From Tritrichomonas foetus (Eukaryota > Parabasalia > Tritrichomonadida > Tritrichomonadidae), in assembly GCA_001839685.1 (NCBI GenBank), contig MLAK01001116.1, positions 10,316 to 28,740 on the forward strand: a stretch of 18,425 nt of DNA. The letters run 5' to 3'. The notes beneath the pieces were generated by a model that saw nothing but the letters and a program-made list of their open reading frames with translations, was not told the origin of the DNA and did no database searches. Shown here piece after piece: positions 7,495 through 15,194 of the stretch (within the stretch, counting starts at the first letter, position 1; each line of letters opens with the position of its first letter). A program made the translations under genes and the position numbers.

Positions 7495-9312
7495 TCATAA
7501 TTCAGCATGATCTTTATTTTCATTTAGCTGGTCATTATTGGATTCATTGCTAGAACTGGAATCATTGTTGGGAGACATATCTTCGGTAATTTTAATCTTT
7601 TCATTTGCTTCTTTATGAAGTTGTTCAGCTTCTTCAGCGAGGTTTATTTTTGCTTCCTCGTGAGCTTCCTGGACTGCTGATGGAAGTTTATTTGCGTATT
7701 GTTCCATTCCGGGCACTGAACTTACATCAATTCCAATAGATTCTGCAGTTTCTGCAAGGTATGCCATCATTTTTGCCATTTCATCTTCAGGCATTCGTGG
7801 TGGAATGTTCATCAAAGTTGTAACAAGTTGCATTGCTGTTTGTGTTTTGTCAGGAGGCGGTGCTGTCAATGGAAAAGGTTCTTTGCAGCGATTCTGAAGG
7901 AATCGAACAAGATGGTCTCTTGAACGTGGGCCACGAAGTTGTTCATGAGCAGATTTATTCTTTGCTGGAAAAAGTTCAAAATGCGGATAACCATAAATAT
8001 AAGGAAACTTTTCTTCAGCTGAATTTTTTTCAACATTTATCCATCCAAACTTTAGAAATGTTTTTCCAGTTGCATTGAATTCTTTCACGAAATTAATTAA
8101 TGCCGGCTTAAACTTTTGGCATTGTTCACATTTACCAATGACATAATACATTAGAACATCATGCTCAGGATCCATAATGAAATTTTTATAGGTTGATCCC
8201 ACAATTTTCTTAATTAATGAACCTTTTACTGGTTTTGGAACTGGTTCACTTACGAAGTTCTTTTTTCTTCCACTTTTTATGACTTTTATGGCACGTTCTG
8301 TCACATGTGTCCACTCCTTTTTATTAAATGGTAGTTTAATGAACTCCCAAGTGAAAACGTCTTCTAAATTGACAAACCAACGTCTGGCAAAATTACAAAA
8401 ATGCATGTCAGTTCGATTTTGGAAATTATCACCTAAAACGGGTTCACCTAGCTGGAGGAATTCTGGTTTTAACCAGCCAAAATTATATTCTGGGAATCTC
8501 GGAGCAATTTCATATAGAAAATCTTTCATTTCATCTGTCAAAACCGGTGATGTGAACATGAACATTTGAAATTCTTCATTTACGAAATCGCCGCCTTGAT
8601 AGATTTTATAAACAGGTTTAGAAGCATTATAAAATGAATAAATATCATCAACAAAGTCATCGTGAAGTGACTTAAAAGAAACAATGCATGAATCCTCTTT
8701 CCGGAAAAGTGCAGGAAGTTCTGAATCTAGGCCTAGTTCTGTCAGAACATTTGGTGCAACACGGATCACATCTATTTCAGCCAAGCCGCTTGAAATGTTA
8801 TGATGCAATTTTATTCCATTTTCAAAAAGTTCAGGTGTTGGCGCCAAAATTGCATAATTGAGATCACCTAATAATTTGTATAACTCACTTACATTTAAAG
8901 CAATTTGTGAATTTTCTGGATGAAATATTAATTCCAATAATTTTGTAAAACCAACTTCATTATCAAGGTATGGATATGCTGTTTTGAGTTCACCATCTTC
9001 ATAATAAAAGACGATAGGAATTCTCATGCCAAGTCTTTCTGCTTCATTTTTGGCAGGATGATGATCATATATTACAAAAACGGCCTCTGTGCTGAAATGG
9101 CGAGCTAAATCATGATACGCTTTAAGCATATCTGGATATCTCGGATGTCGTCGTGAAAATCCCATTGCGACCACTTTGATTTTTTGATTTACTAATTCTT
9201 CAAGTTCGGTTTTGTTTACGATTGGAAGGCTGACGTTTTCGGTGTACTCTTTCATTAAGAAAGGAACGAATTGCGCTGAAACTTGAGAGAAAAAGAGAAA
9301 GAAGAAACACAT
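7495..9312 (-). CDS. PDI-like thioredoxin-fold protein of the ER lumen
   Basis: The product is 605 residues. It starts with a short signal peptide (MCFFFLFFSQVSA, cleavage probable after residue 13). The first thioredoxin-like domain (about 25-130) has AMGFSRRHPRYPDM where active PDIs have W-C-G-H-C, so it is redox-dead; it retains the IP turn in RIPIVFYY. Two less conserved thioredoxin-like segments may follow. The domain at about 366-476 keeps an active-site pair CEQC at 395-398 and the expected cis-proline in GYPHFELF at about 441-448. A helical region and a Ser/Asn-rich tail end in HAEL, a plausible variant of the KDEL/HDEL retrieval signal. Several N-x-S/T sites fit a lumenal location. 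Likely role: thiol exchange or chaperone work in protein folding. The ATG at 9312 is the first ATG after a TCATTTAC initiator at 9375 (63-nt UTR); upstream in-frame codons include only a TTG. The stop is TGA. Confidence 0.85.
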   Translation of the reverse strand: MCFFFLFFSQVSAQFVPFLMKEYTENVSLPIVNKTELEELVNQKIKVVAMGFSRRHPRYPDMLKAYHDLARHFSTEAVFVIYDHHPAKNEAERLGMRIPIVFYYEDGELKTAYPYLDNEVGFTKLLELIFHPENSQIALNVSELYKLLGDLNYAILAPTPELFENGIKLHHNISSGLAEIDVIRVAPNVLTELGLDSELPALFRKEDSCIVSFKSLHDDFVDDIYSFYNASKPVYKIYQGGDFVNEEFQMFMFTSPVLTDEMKDFLYEIAPRFPEYNFGWLKPEFLQLGEPVLGDNFQNRTDMHFCNFARRWFVNLEDVFTWEFIKLPFNKKEWTHVTERAIKVIKSGRKKNFVSEPVPKPVKGSLIKKIVGSTYKNFIMDPEHDVLMYYVIGKCEQCQKFKPALINFVKEFNATGKTFLKFGWINVEKNSAEEKFPYIYGYPHFELFPAKNKSAHEQLRGPRSRDHLVRFLQNRCKEPFPLTAPPPDKTQTAMQLVTTLMNIPPRMPEDEMAKMMAYLAETAESIGIDVSSVPGMEQYANKLPSAVQEAHEEAKINLAEEAEQLHKEANEKIKITEDMSPNNDSSSSNESNNDQLNENKDHAEL

Positions 9313-9372
9313 ATCCGAATTTTGTCCGGCCAAATTTCTTTTGAATTTAAAAAATAAACCAAAAATCAAGTA

Positions 9373-9377
9373 AATGA
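9373..9377 (-). promoter_or_regulatory. candidate initiator (Inr) of the PDI-like gene
   Basis: The minus strand reads TCATTTAC, a full match to the initiator consensus, with A(+1) at 9375. The first ATG after it is at 9312, which makes a 63-nt UTR, longer than typical, so the assignment is less certain than for the other genes. Confidence 0.45.
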
Positions 9378-9449
9378 GGCGTTAGTTTACTAAATAACAA
9401 AATAATCTATTTTATATATATGTTTTGATTGAATAAATGGATATTAATA

Positions 9450-10922
9450 TCATTCATATGTTATTAGGTTAAAAACCTCTATTGCTAATTCACTTAAGTG
9501 TTGATCTTCTGATGATGTCAAAGGATCAATAAATCCCTCACAAACTTCATCAGTTATAAAAGAATGATTCGAATTAATTTTCTGACTGATCTTTAGCAGT
9601 TCAATAATCGATTCAAGATATACCTTTTGGATCAATATATCATTAGATTGATTCACAAAATCTGCACAAATTTCAACATAATTGAAGCCATAATCAACCA
9701 ATTGACGAAAAAGTTCTTGGTTTTGTGATTTTAATAATTTCCGGATGAAGAAAATTGTCTGTTTTTTCAGCTCAAATGGCAAATCATCGAAATCTTTTAA
9801 AATTTCCGTAATAAAATCATTATTGATGATTGCACTAAACAAATACATGTTATTTTGTGATTCAAATTCCATCTTACCTATATACAAAGTTATAATGTTA
9901 TACAAAAGACATTTTATTTGAATATCTTCTACATCTAACAAAATTAGATATAGGCCAGATGAAACATTAGTTTCAATATCATGTTTGTAGAAATCAAAAA
10001 TTGCGAGAGTTCTCTTTTGTGATGGTTCATCAATTGTTTTAAAAGATTCAAAAATGAAATTAAAAAATTGGTAAATCGACTGAGCGTATTTTTTTTCAAA
10101 ATAAATAAAAAATTCAAGTCTTTCTTGAATATAAATTTGCATAATTCCAGAATCAAAGGCATTTTTATATGAATAATCACAAAAATGTAAAATTACTAAA
10201 GATTCAAAAACATTACTCAATATTTGATTGGATTTTGATATTTTCACAATTGTTTGAAATAAATCATAAATATTGTATAAAGCTGAAGTTACATCAAAAT
10301 ATTGAACAAGTAATCGTACAGTTTCTCCAATAGATTCTATATCATCTTGATAGATCGAATATAATTCTTTTAATAAAATCATGAAATCCTTTAAATTGTA
10401 TGGAAATTTTGTTGTTGAAAAAATAACTAAATATTGTTTTATAATATCAAGACAAACACTAGCAAATTGATGTTTCGTGGAAAGTAAATTATACACGATT
10501 GAAAAGAGAGGAGAATTTCTGTAAAATTGAACATAATCAGGAGAATTGGATAAAGCTGCAATTACATATAAATTTTGTTCAATTAAATCAAAATTATCAG
10601 AATTTGATGTGATTGCATCAATTAATGAGACAAGAAAATCAGAATTAAAAATATCAGGAAGAAGATGAAGGAAATCATACTCTGTATCATATAAATAATC
10701 AAAAAAAGAGTTTATATTGTCAATTGTGTGAAAATAGGATTCAATGAATCCTTCATGAAATGAAGTATTCGCTGATAAAATTTTCTCACGAAATTTTTGA
10801 ACAATAATGTTATCTTCGAGTTCTGATAATATTTGCCTGTCATCAAATTTATATGATAATACATGTTTTCTCATTCTTTTGTGTCTGCAATATTTTGTAT
10901 CCTTGTACGAATGTATATCCAT
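9450..10922 (-). CDS. ARM/HEAT-like helical-repeat hypothetical protein, 490 aa
   Basis: The family is not recognised at sequence level. The 490-residue product is almost wholly helical, rich in Ile, Phe, Leu and Asn, with successive pairs of amphipathic helices of about 40 residues, the look of an armadillo/HEAT-type solenoid (for example segments near LIEQNLYVIAALSNSP and ELKKQTIFFIRKLLKS). The first 20 residues are basic (RHKRMRKH). There is no signal peptide, membrane segment or catalytic motif. Solenoid proteins of this kind act as binding scaffolds; the partner is unknown. The gene ends about 140 nt before the PDI-like gene begins on the same strand. The upstream sequence holds only an imperfect initiator (TCAGTATT, A at 10938, 16 nt before the ATG). 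The stop is TGA. Confidence 0.7.
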   Translation of the reverse strand: MDIHSYKDTKYCRHKRMRKHVLSYKFDDRQILSELEDNIIVQKFREKILSANTSFHEGFIESYFHTIDNINSFFDYLYDTEYDFLHLLPDIFNSDFLVSLIDAITSNSDNFDLIEQNLYVIAALSNSPDYVQFYRNSPLFSIVYNLLSTKHQFASVCLDIIKQYLVIFSTTKFPYNLKDFMILLKELYSIYQDDIESIGETVRLLVQYFDVTSALYNIYDLFQTIVKISKSNQILSNVFESLVILHFCDYSYKNAFDSGIMQIYIQERLEFFIYFEKKYAQSIYQFFNFIFESFKTIDEPSQKRTLAIFDFYKHDIETNVSSGLYLILLDVEDIQIKCLLYNIITLYIGKMEFESQNNMYLFSAIINNDFITEILKDFDDLPFELKKQTIFFIRKLLKSQNQELFRQLVDYGFNYVEICADFVNQSNDILIQKVYLESIIELLKISQKINSNHSFITDEVCEGFIDPLTSSEDQHLSELAIEVFNLITYE

Positions 10923-11637
10923 TGAAGAAAAAAATACTGAATAGGCGTGATGATGAGTTAGCTTTCGAAAAAAGAATGTATTTTAATGGCCATTTATACT
11001 TTGAAATTTTTCGGATCAAAAAATGAAAATATCTTATCTAAAAATTGATATATCGAAATTAATTATTGTATTAATTAATATCTATGAACAAGCAATATGA
11101 TAAAGAGTAAATTTATCTTGATGACAAACTCATCAACTTTCAGAATATAATTACATTTTTTTTTTAGAGCAAATTTGAAAAAAAATAATTGGTAAATCAT
11201 GATTAGTAGTAAAAAGGCCTAGAAACTTTTCATTTTTAGAGGGAAAACATTAATCAAATAACTTTTTGAATAATCTTTTCAATGTTGAATCACATCGTAC
11301 AACAGAATTAATTTAAAATGAAAAACTATACCAAATTTTTTGAATGGTTGTTATTATCCTTAATTCAAATAAATTCAAAGCCCAAGGCACTCTCATGTAT
11401 GAAGCACAGTCATTAAATAAATATAATTTTCAGGTGAAGCTCTTTTATCATCTCTATCGAATTATGTCTATTTGAGAGTAAATATTGAATTTTATTGAAG
11501 GATATAGATTTTCTCAATTTTCGGTATGGAAGAATTTGAAATAAAGAAACGATAATCGCATAGATGATACAACTTTTTGAAATGTGAAAATTTATTTTCT
11601 TATTTGCAGGTCAATAATTTAACCTTTATAACTGAGT
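10923..11637. other. divergent intergenic region, nothing further recognised
   Basis: This AT-rich stretch of roughly 700 nt separates the ARM-like gene (-) from the transporter (+). It has no supported gene or RNA and no clear repeat. A CCTTTATAA at about 11622 and the transporter initiator at its right end are the only promoter-like signals. Confidence 0.5.
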
Positions 11638-11642
11638 CATTT
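11637..11642 (+). promoter_or_regulatory. candidate initiator (Inr) of the amino acid transporter
   Basis: TCATTT with A(+1) at 11639 matches TCA-Y-T-W. The first downstream ATG is the transporter start at 11688, giving a 49-nt UTR. Confidence 0.5.
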
Positions 11643-11687
11643 CACCTAATAGATTAATTCGTATCAGGAGTTAAGAAAATATTTTTT

Positions 11688-13133
11688 ATGTCTGAATTCC
11701 CTCTTGATAACTTCGAGCAAGAAGAGCACCCAATGGCTAGCACAGACAACGTGCCAGCCAACAAAGGAAGTGTGCAAATTGGTAAAGATGGTCTTCCCAT
11801 GAATGTGATTCGTGAAGAATCCGTTTCAAAGCCAGTAGAAGCAAAAAAGACAAGCAGCTCGAGTGGATCAGGCGCTGAAGAAGAAGACGAACATTCAGAG
11901 GAAGAAGATAAAGGTCCAAAAATCGTCAGAACTCGCAGATTCGCAACAATCATGAATATTCTAAATTCAATGCTCGGCGCTGGCATTTTAAGCATTCCAA
12001 ATACATTCGTCAATACAGGATTTGTTACATCGATTATTATTTTGATTATTATGGCAATTTTATCGCTCCTTGCGACAAATTTGGAAATCACCCTAGCACA
12101 TCAAACGAGCTCAAAAGGCTTAGGTGAACTCACATTCAACATCCTCGGCAAATGGGGAACCCTCATTTTGACAATTCTCAACTTATTATTTTTGATTACC
12201 GCATTAGTCGCATATCTAATCCTCGCAGGCGACATGGTTATTTCTTGGTTCGAACTTGGTGGAATTGACTTGAATTCGATGAAGTGGCGAGCAATTACAG
12301 AGCTTGTTTATGGATTAGCCATTCCAATCGCCTTAACGATTCCAAGAAATATTGGGTTCCTGAAATACTTCTCAACAGCCACAGTCATTTGCATATCATT
12401 CTTCTGCATTTCGATGCTTGTTAAAATGGGATTATATTTGAAAGAACATGGTCAAAAAATCAATGAAACCGCCGTCATGTCAAAAATCGATATTACACTC
12501 TTTTCATCACTCTCTATCTATGGTCTTTCATTTGCCTTGCCAGCTGTTGTTCTTCCAGCTATCAAATTGTATAATCCACTTGTTCGTAAGAGAAAAATTG
12601 TATCAATGTGGGCGGTTATTATCGCCTCCATATTGTTCTTAATTCCAGGTGTTAGTGGCTATATATGTTTTGGCGCAGCCACAGACGGAAATGTTTTGAA
12701 GAATTTTGAACCAAATGATATTTTGATTATTCTTTGTCGCGCTTGCTTCTTTATTGTTGTAAGTAGCGCCTATCCAATGGTTGCCCAAAGTGTCCAAGGA
12801 ATGTGGTCACAGCTTATCTTCGGAAATGACCAGCCTGCGACTTTACCTACAATCAAGCGTGCTGTCATTCTATGTGTCACAAACATTATTCCATTACTTG
12901 TTGCAATGTTCCTTCCTAGTGCTAAACCAGCGCTTGCAATCGGTGGTGCGCTCGGAGGATGTCTTGTTGACTTCGTTTTCCCATGTTTGATGTTCATTGT
13001 CTATCACAAAGGTGAACACAAGTGGTACTACTACAAGACTATACTCGTTGCACTCTTCCTTGTCTTTGGCTTCGTGTCTGCGGTTATCGCAACTTACACT
13101 GCGATCACTGATGCAATCAATGCATTCTCATGA
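11688..13133 (+). CDS. AAAP/SLC38-type amino acid transporter
   Basis: This is a membrane amino acid permease of the amino acid/auxin permease family. The 481-residue product has a cytosolic N-tail of about 80 residues, Ser-rich and acidic at 55-75, followed by about 11 hydrophobic segments between residues 86 and 475. The first carries the family signature NILNSMLGAGILSIPNTF (about 90-107), the counterpart of NSxLGxGILxLP in SLC38 and yeast AVT proteins. Later marks include a Pro-rich helix at LFSSLSIYGLSFALPAVVLP (271-290) and the GVSGYICFGA segment (321-330), which resembles the corresponding GYxxFG of relatives. Substrate and membrane (plasma membrane or lysosome-like vacuole) cannot be told from sequence; the AVT-like form often exports from vacuoles, which is an inference. 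The stop is TGA. The start is the first ATG after the initiator. Confidence 0.93.
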   Translation: MSEFPLDNFEQEEHPMASTDNVPANKGSVQIGKDGLPMNVIREESVSKPVEAKKTSSSSGSGAEEEDEHSEEEDKGPKIVRTRRFATIMNILNSMLGAGILSIPNTFVNTGFVTSIIILIIMAILSLLATNLEITLAHQTSSKGLGELTFNILGKWGTLILTILNLLFLITALVAYLILAGDMVISWFELGGIDLNSMKWRAITELVYGLAIPIALTIPRNIGFLKYFSTATVICISFFCISMLVKMGLYLKEHGQKINETAVMSKIDITLFSSLSIYGLSFALPAVVLPAIKLYNPLVRKRKIVSMWAVIIASILFLIPGVSGYICFGAATDGNVLKNFEPNDILIILCRACFFIVVSSAYPMVAQSVQGMWSQLIFGNDQPATLPTIKRAVILCVTNIIPLLVAMFLPSAKPALAIGGALGGCLVDFVFPCLMFIVYHKGEHKWYYYKTILVALFLVFGFVSAVIATYTAITDAINAFS

Positions 13134-13483
13134 GCTTTGTATTATTAGTTATTATTCGCTTTTCTATGGTTAGTGGAAGAGAAGGTCTCTCTGTTTTTTT
13201 GAAAGTAATAAACATCACTTTTTATTTCATTCCTTCTTTTCTACTTACATTGGATTTTTCTTTAAAATGATTAAATTTCATAAACGATTAGATGTGAAAG
13301 CTAATAGTCATAAAATCATGGAAACCTGAATTTAATTTGATGTTTTCTATTGATAATTTGCTTTAGTTATGTGAGATGAACAAATTTTTCAAACAATTAA
13401 TGAGAAAATTAATTGGTGAATTTATTTGATCATTAACCGTCTTTCTGGATACGGCCAAATACAAATAGAATTTCTAGAGATTG
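13134..13483. other. intergenic spacer, nothing further recognised
   Basis: AT-rich DNA between the transporter and eL21, holding the 3' flank of the first and the upstream region of the second. No gene, RNA or repeat seen. Confidence 0.5.
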
Positions 13484-13502
13484 CGGTTATACCTTGGCCT
13501 TT
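13484..13502 (+). promoter_or_regulatory. ribosomal-protein core promoter block of eL21
   Basis: CGGTT (13484-13488), five bases, then TTGGCCTTT (13494-13502), ends six bases before the ATG at 13509. It matches the uS10 block at 3301-3318 in sequence, order and distance to the ATG. No TCA-Y-T-W initiator is close. Confidence 0.6.
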
Positions 13503-13508
13503 TAAAAT

Positions 13509-13988
13509 ATGGGTCATACAGCCGGTCTTCGCCACGCTACACGTTACGTCTTCTCCCGTAAATACAAGAAGCACGGACTTCCAGCACCATCCCAAGAACT
13601 CCGTACATTCCGTCTTGGTGACATTGTCGACATCAAAGTGAATGGCGCCGTTCACAAGGGTATGCCACACCGCCTCTACCACGGAACAACTGGTGTTGTC
13701 TGGAACGTTTCCCCACACGCTCTTGGTATCCTTGTTTACCGCCGCGTCAACAACCATATCGCCCCAAAGAGAATCTACGTCCGCACAGAGCACGTTTTCC
13801 ACAGCAACTGCAAGAAAGATTTCCTCGCCCGCGTTGCCCAAAACCAGAAGCTCCAAGCCGAAGCTAAGGCCAAAAATGTCAAATTCACACCACTCAAGCG
13901 CGTTCCAGCACAACCAAAGGAAGCTCATATTTGTAAGCCAGAGACAATCAAAGCCATCTGCTTCACGCCATACCGTGAAACTTGGTAA
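13509..13988 (+). CDS. RPL21: 60S ribosomal protein eL21
   Basis: This is a large-subunit ribosomal protein found in eukaryotes and archaea. The 159-residue product has nearly the same length as human L21 (about 160). Conserved blocks are clear: GLRHATRYVFSRKYKKHG near the N-terminus, GDIVDIKVNGAVHKGMPH, YHGTTGVVWNV, ALGILVYRRVN, KRIYVRTEHVFHS, and LKRVPAQPKEAH near the C-terminus. The start is the first ATG after the promoter block. The stop is TAAA, overlapping a likely polyadenylation signal. The coding sequence is markedly richer in C at third positions than its neighbours, consistent with strong expression bias; this also creates a long but spurious open frame on the opposite strand. Confidence 0.97.
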   Translation: MGHTAGLRHATRYVFSRKYKKHGLPAPSQELRTFRLGDIVDIKVNGAVHKGMPHRLYHGTTGVVWNVSPHALGILVYRRVNNHIAPKRIYVRTEHVFHSNCKKDFLARVAQNQKLQAEAKAKNVKFTPLKRVPAQPKEAHICKPETIKAICFTPYRETW

Positions 13989-14324
13989 ACTTACATCTTT
14001 ATTTCTAATTTTGAAATATCTTTTCCCTTCCTTAAAAAGCCTTTATCTAATACCTAGCCAACCATTTTCTTTTCTTTTATCTCATTTTGTTTTCTTTCAT
14101 TTCATTAAAATTTGACGAAAATTTTACCATGAATAATTTTTGCACTTTTGACCTTTATTTGACCTTCACATCACCTATCCCTCATTAAATAGAACTTCCC
14201 CCGAAAATTGATCAATAAAAAGCAGAAAAGAATGAAAAAGTTTGGCAAAAAGTGAAATTTCGAGGAACAGAGTTTAGTAAAAATAAAAATAGACACAAAA
14301 AAAAGTATTGTAAATAACAATTTG
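13989..14324. other. 3' region between convergent genes
   Basis: A pyrimidine-rich stretch (about 13995-14105) follows eL21; the rest is AT-rich 3' flank of the minus-strand gene. Nothing else is recognisable. Confidence 0.5.
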
Positions 14325-14921
14325 TTAGTAAGCAGTAGATTCGAGTTCTTTTTCTTTGCAGATTGTCGAATATCCAGCCAGAGCAAATGCGGCAAGATGT
14401 GCCAGTGTCACTTTTCTCTTAATTGAATCGATAGATTTATTATTTATGTTTTGACTTGAATCAGATGAATTTTCTGAGCCGTAAGTGCCAGAATCAGAAC
14501 TGAATGCGCGCGCAAGAGCCTTTTGGAGAGATTCGTACCCTTTCGTGTTTGAATAATCGTGACTTGATTCGGATTCTTCAGAATAGCTGTCAGATAGCTC
14601 GATGAGCTTGTTTAAATCGGGAATATTGTCTGGAGTGAGAATTTTTCGCGGAACTCTTCGAAGCTTAATTGTGACAAGATTTGTGTTGGCATTTTCGTCA
14701 CAACTCAAATCAGTTTCACTCTGAGAGCTAATTTTTGTATCTTCTTCATATATTTGGAAATCGCTCGAATCTGAAGAAAAGTCAAATCGATTGTGTAAAA
14801 TCTGGAGAATTTTTTCCGGCGTCAAATTTTTTGCTTCTGTTTTGGGAATCGTAATTTCGATGTTGTCTTGGAAAGGAATGGCTTCGCTGCTTGATCCAAT
14901 TTCGTAATCAGAATCAATCAT
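14325..14921 (-). CDS. acidic Ser-rich hypothetical protein, 198 aa
   Basis: Not recognised. The 198-residue product is acidic and rich in Ser, Asp, Glu and Asn over residues 1-165, with several S-[DE]-S or S-x-x-[DE] clusters (for example DSYSEESESSHD and SSDSGTYGSENSSDSSQ) that would suit casein-kinase-2-type phosphorylation. The last 30 residues differ: basic KRK, then a short hydrophobic LAHLAAFALAGYSTI, then a charged end. The body is probably disordered, with a short anchoring or binding helix at the C-terminus. The ATG at 14921 follows an initiator-like TCATTC with A at 14925, giving a UTR of only 4 nt. The stop is TAA. It is convergent with eL21 and divergent from the golgin gene. Confidence 0.65.
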   Translation of the reverse strand: MIDSDYEIGSSSEAIPFQDNIEITIPKTEAKNLTPEKILQILHNRFDFSSDSSDFQIYEEDTKISSQSETDLSCDENANTNLVTIKLRRVPRKILTPDNIPDLNKLIELSDSYSEESESSHDYSNTKGYESLQKALARAFSSDSGTYGSENSSDSSQNINNKSIDSIKRKVTLAHLAAFALAGYSTICKEKELESTAY

Positions 14922-15194
14922 GAATGAAATTGGGAAATTTTTGGACCGTTAAGAGATTTCCACATTGAGGATATTTAGTCAATTCTAGGTCGATTTTTGA
15001 ATGTTTTATTTGTATGATTATAAAATTCGAATATATTATAGTTTGGAAAATATCTTTGTGTTTATTGAAAATTATTTCATTATTTCTTCAATTTTCTTTT
15101 ATCTATTAATTTTTTTTATTAAATAAATAGTCATTACCTCATATCACATCGATGACTGACATAAAAGATATCTGCTTGTTATTTCACATTTCAT
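14922..15194. promoter_or_regulatory. divergent promoter region, with a uORF before the golgin gene
   Basis: This 273-nt region must hold both the promoter of the Ser-rich gene (initiator at 14925, minus) and that of the golgin gene. On the plus strand TCATTACC with A(+1) at 15133 is a full initiator match. The first ATG after it (15152) opens an 18-codon frame that ends at TGA 15206-15208, overlapping the golgin ATG at 15195 in another frame. Confidence 0.4.

Noticed and set aside
9313..9369. N-terminal extension of the PDI-like protein
   Set aside because: It would begin at TTG; starting at ATG 9312 places a clean signal peptide at the N-terminus.
13422..13928. 168-codon minus-strand frame across eL21
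   Set aside because: It is the shadow of a GC-biased, strongly conserved ribosomal protein gene.
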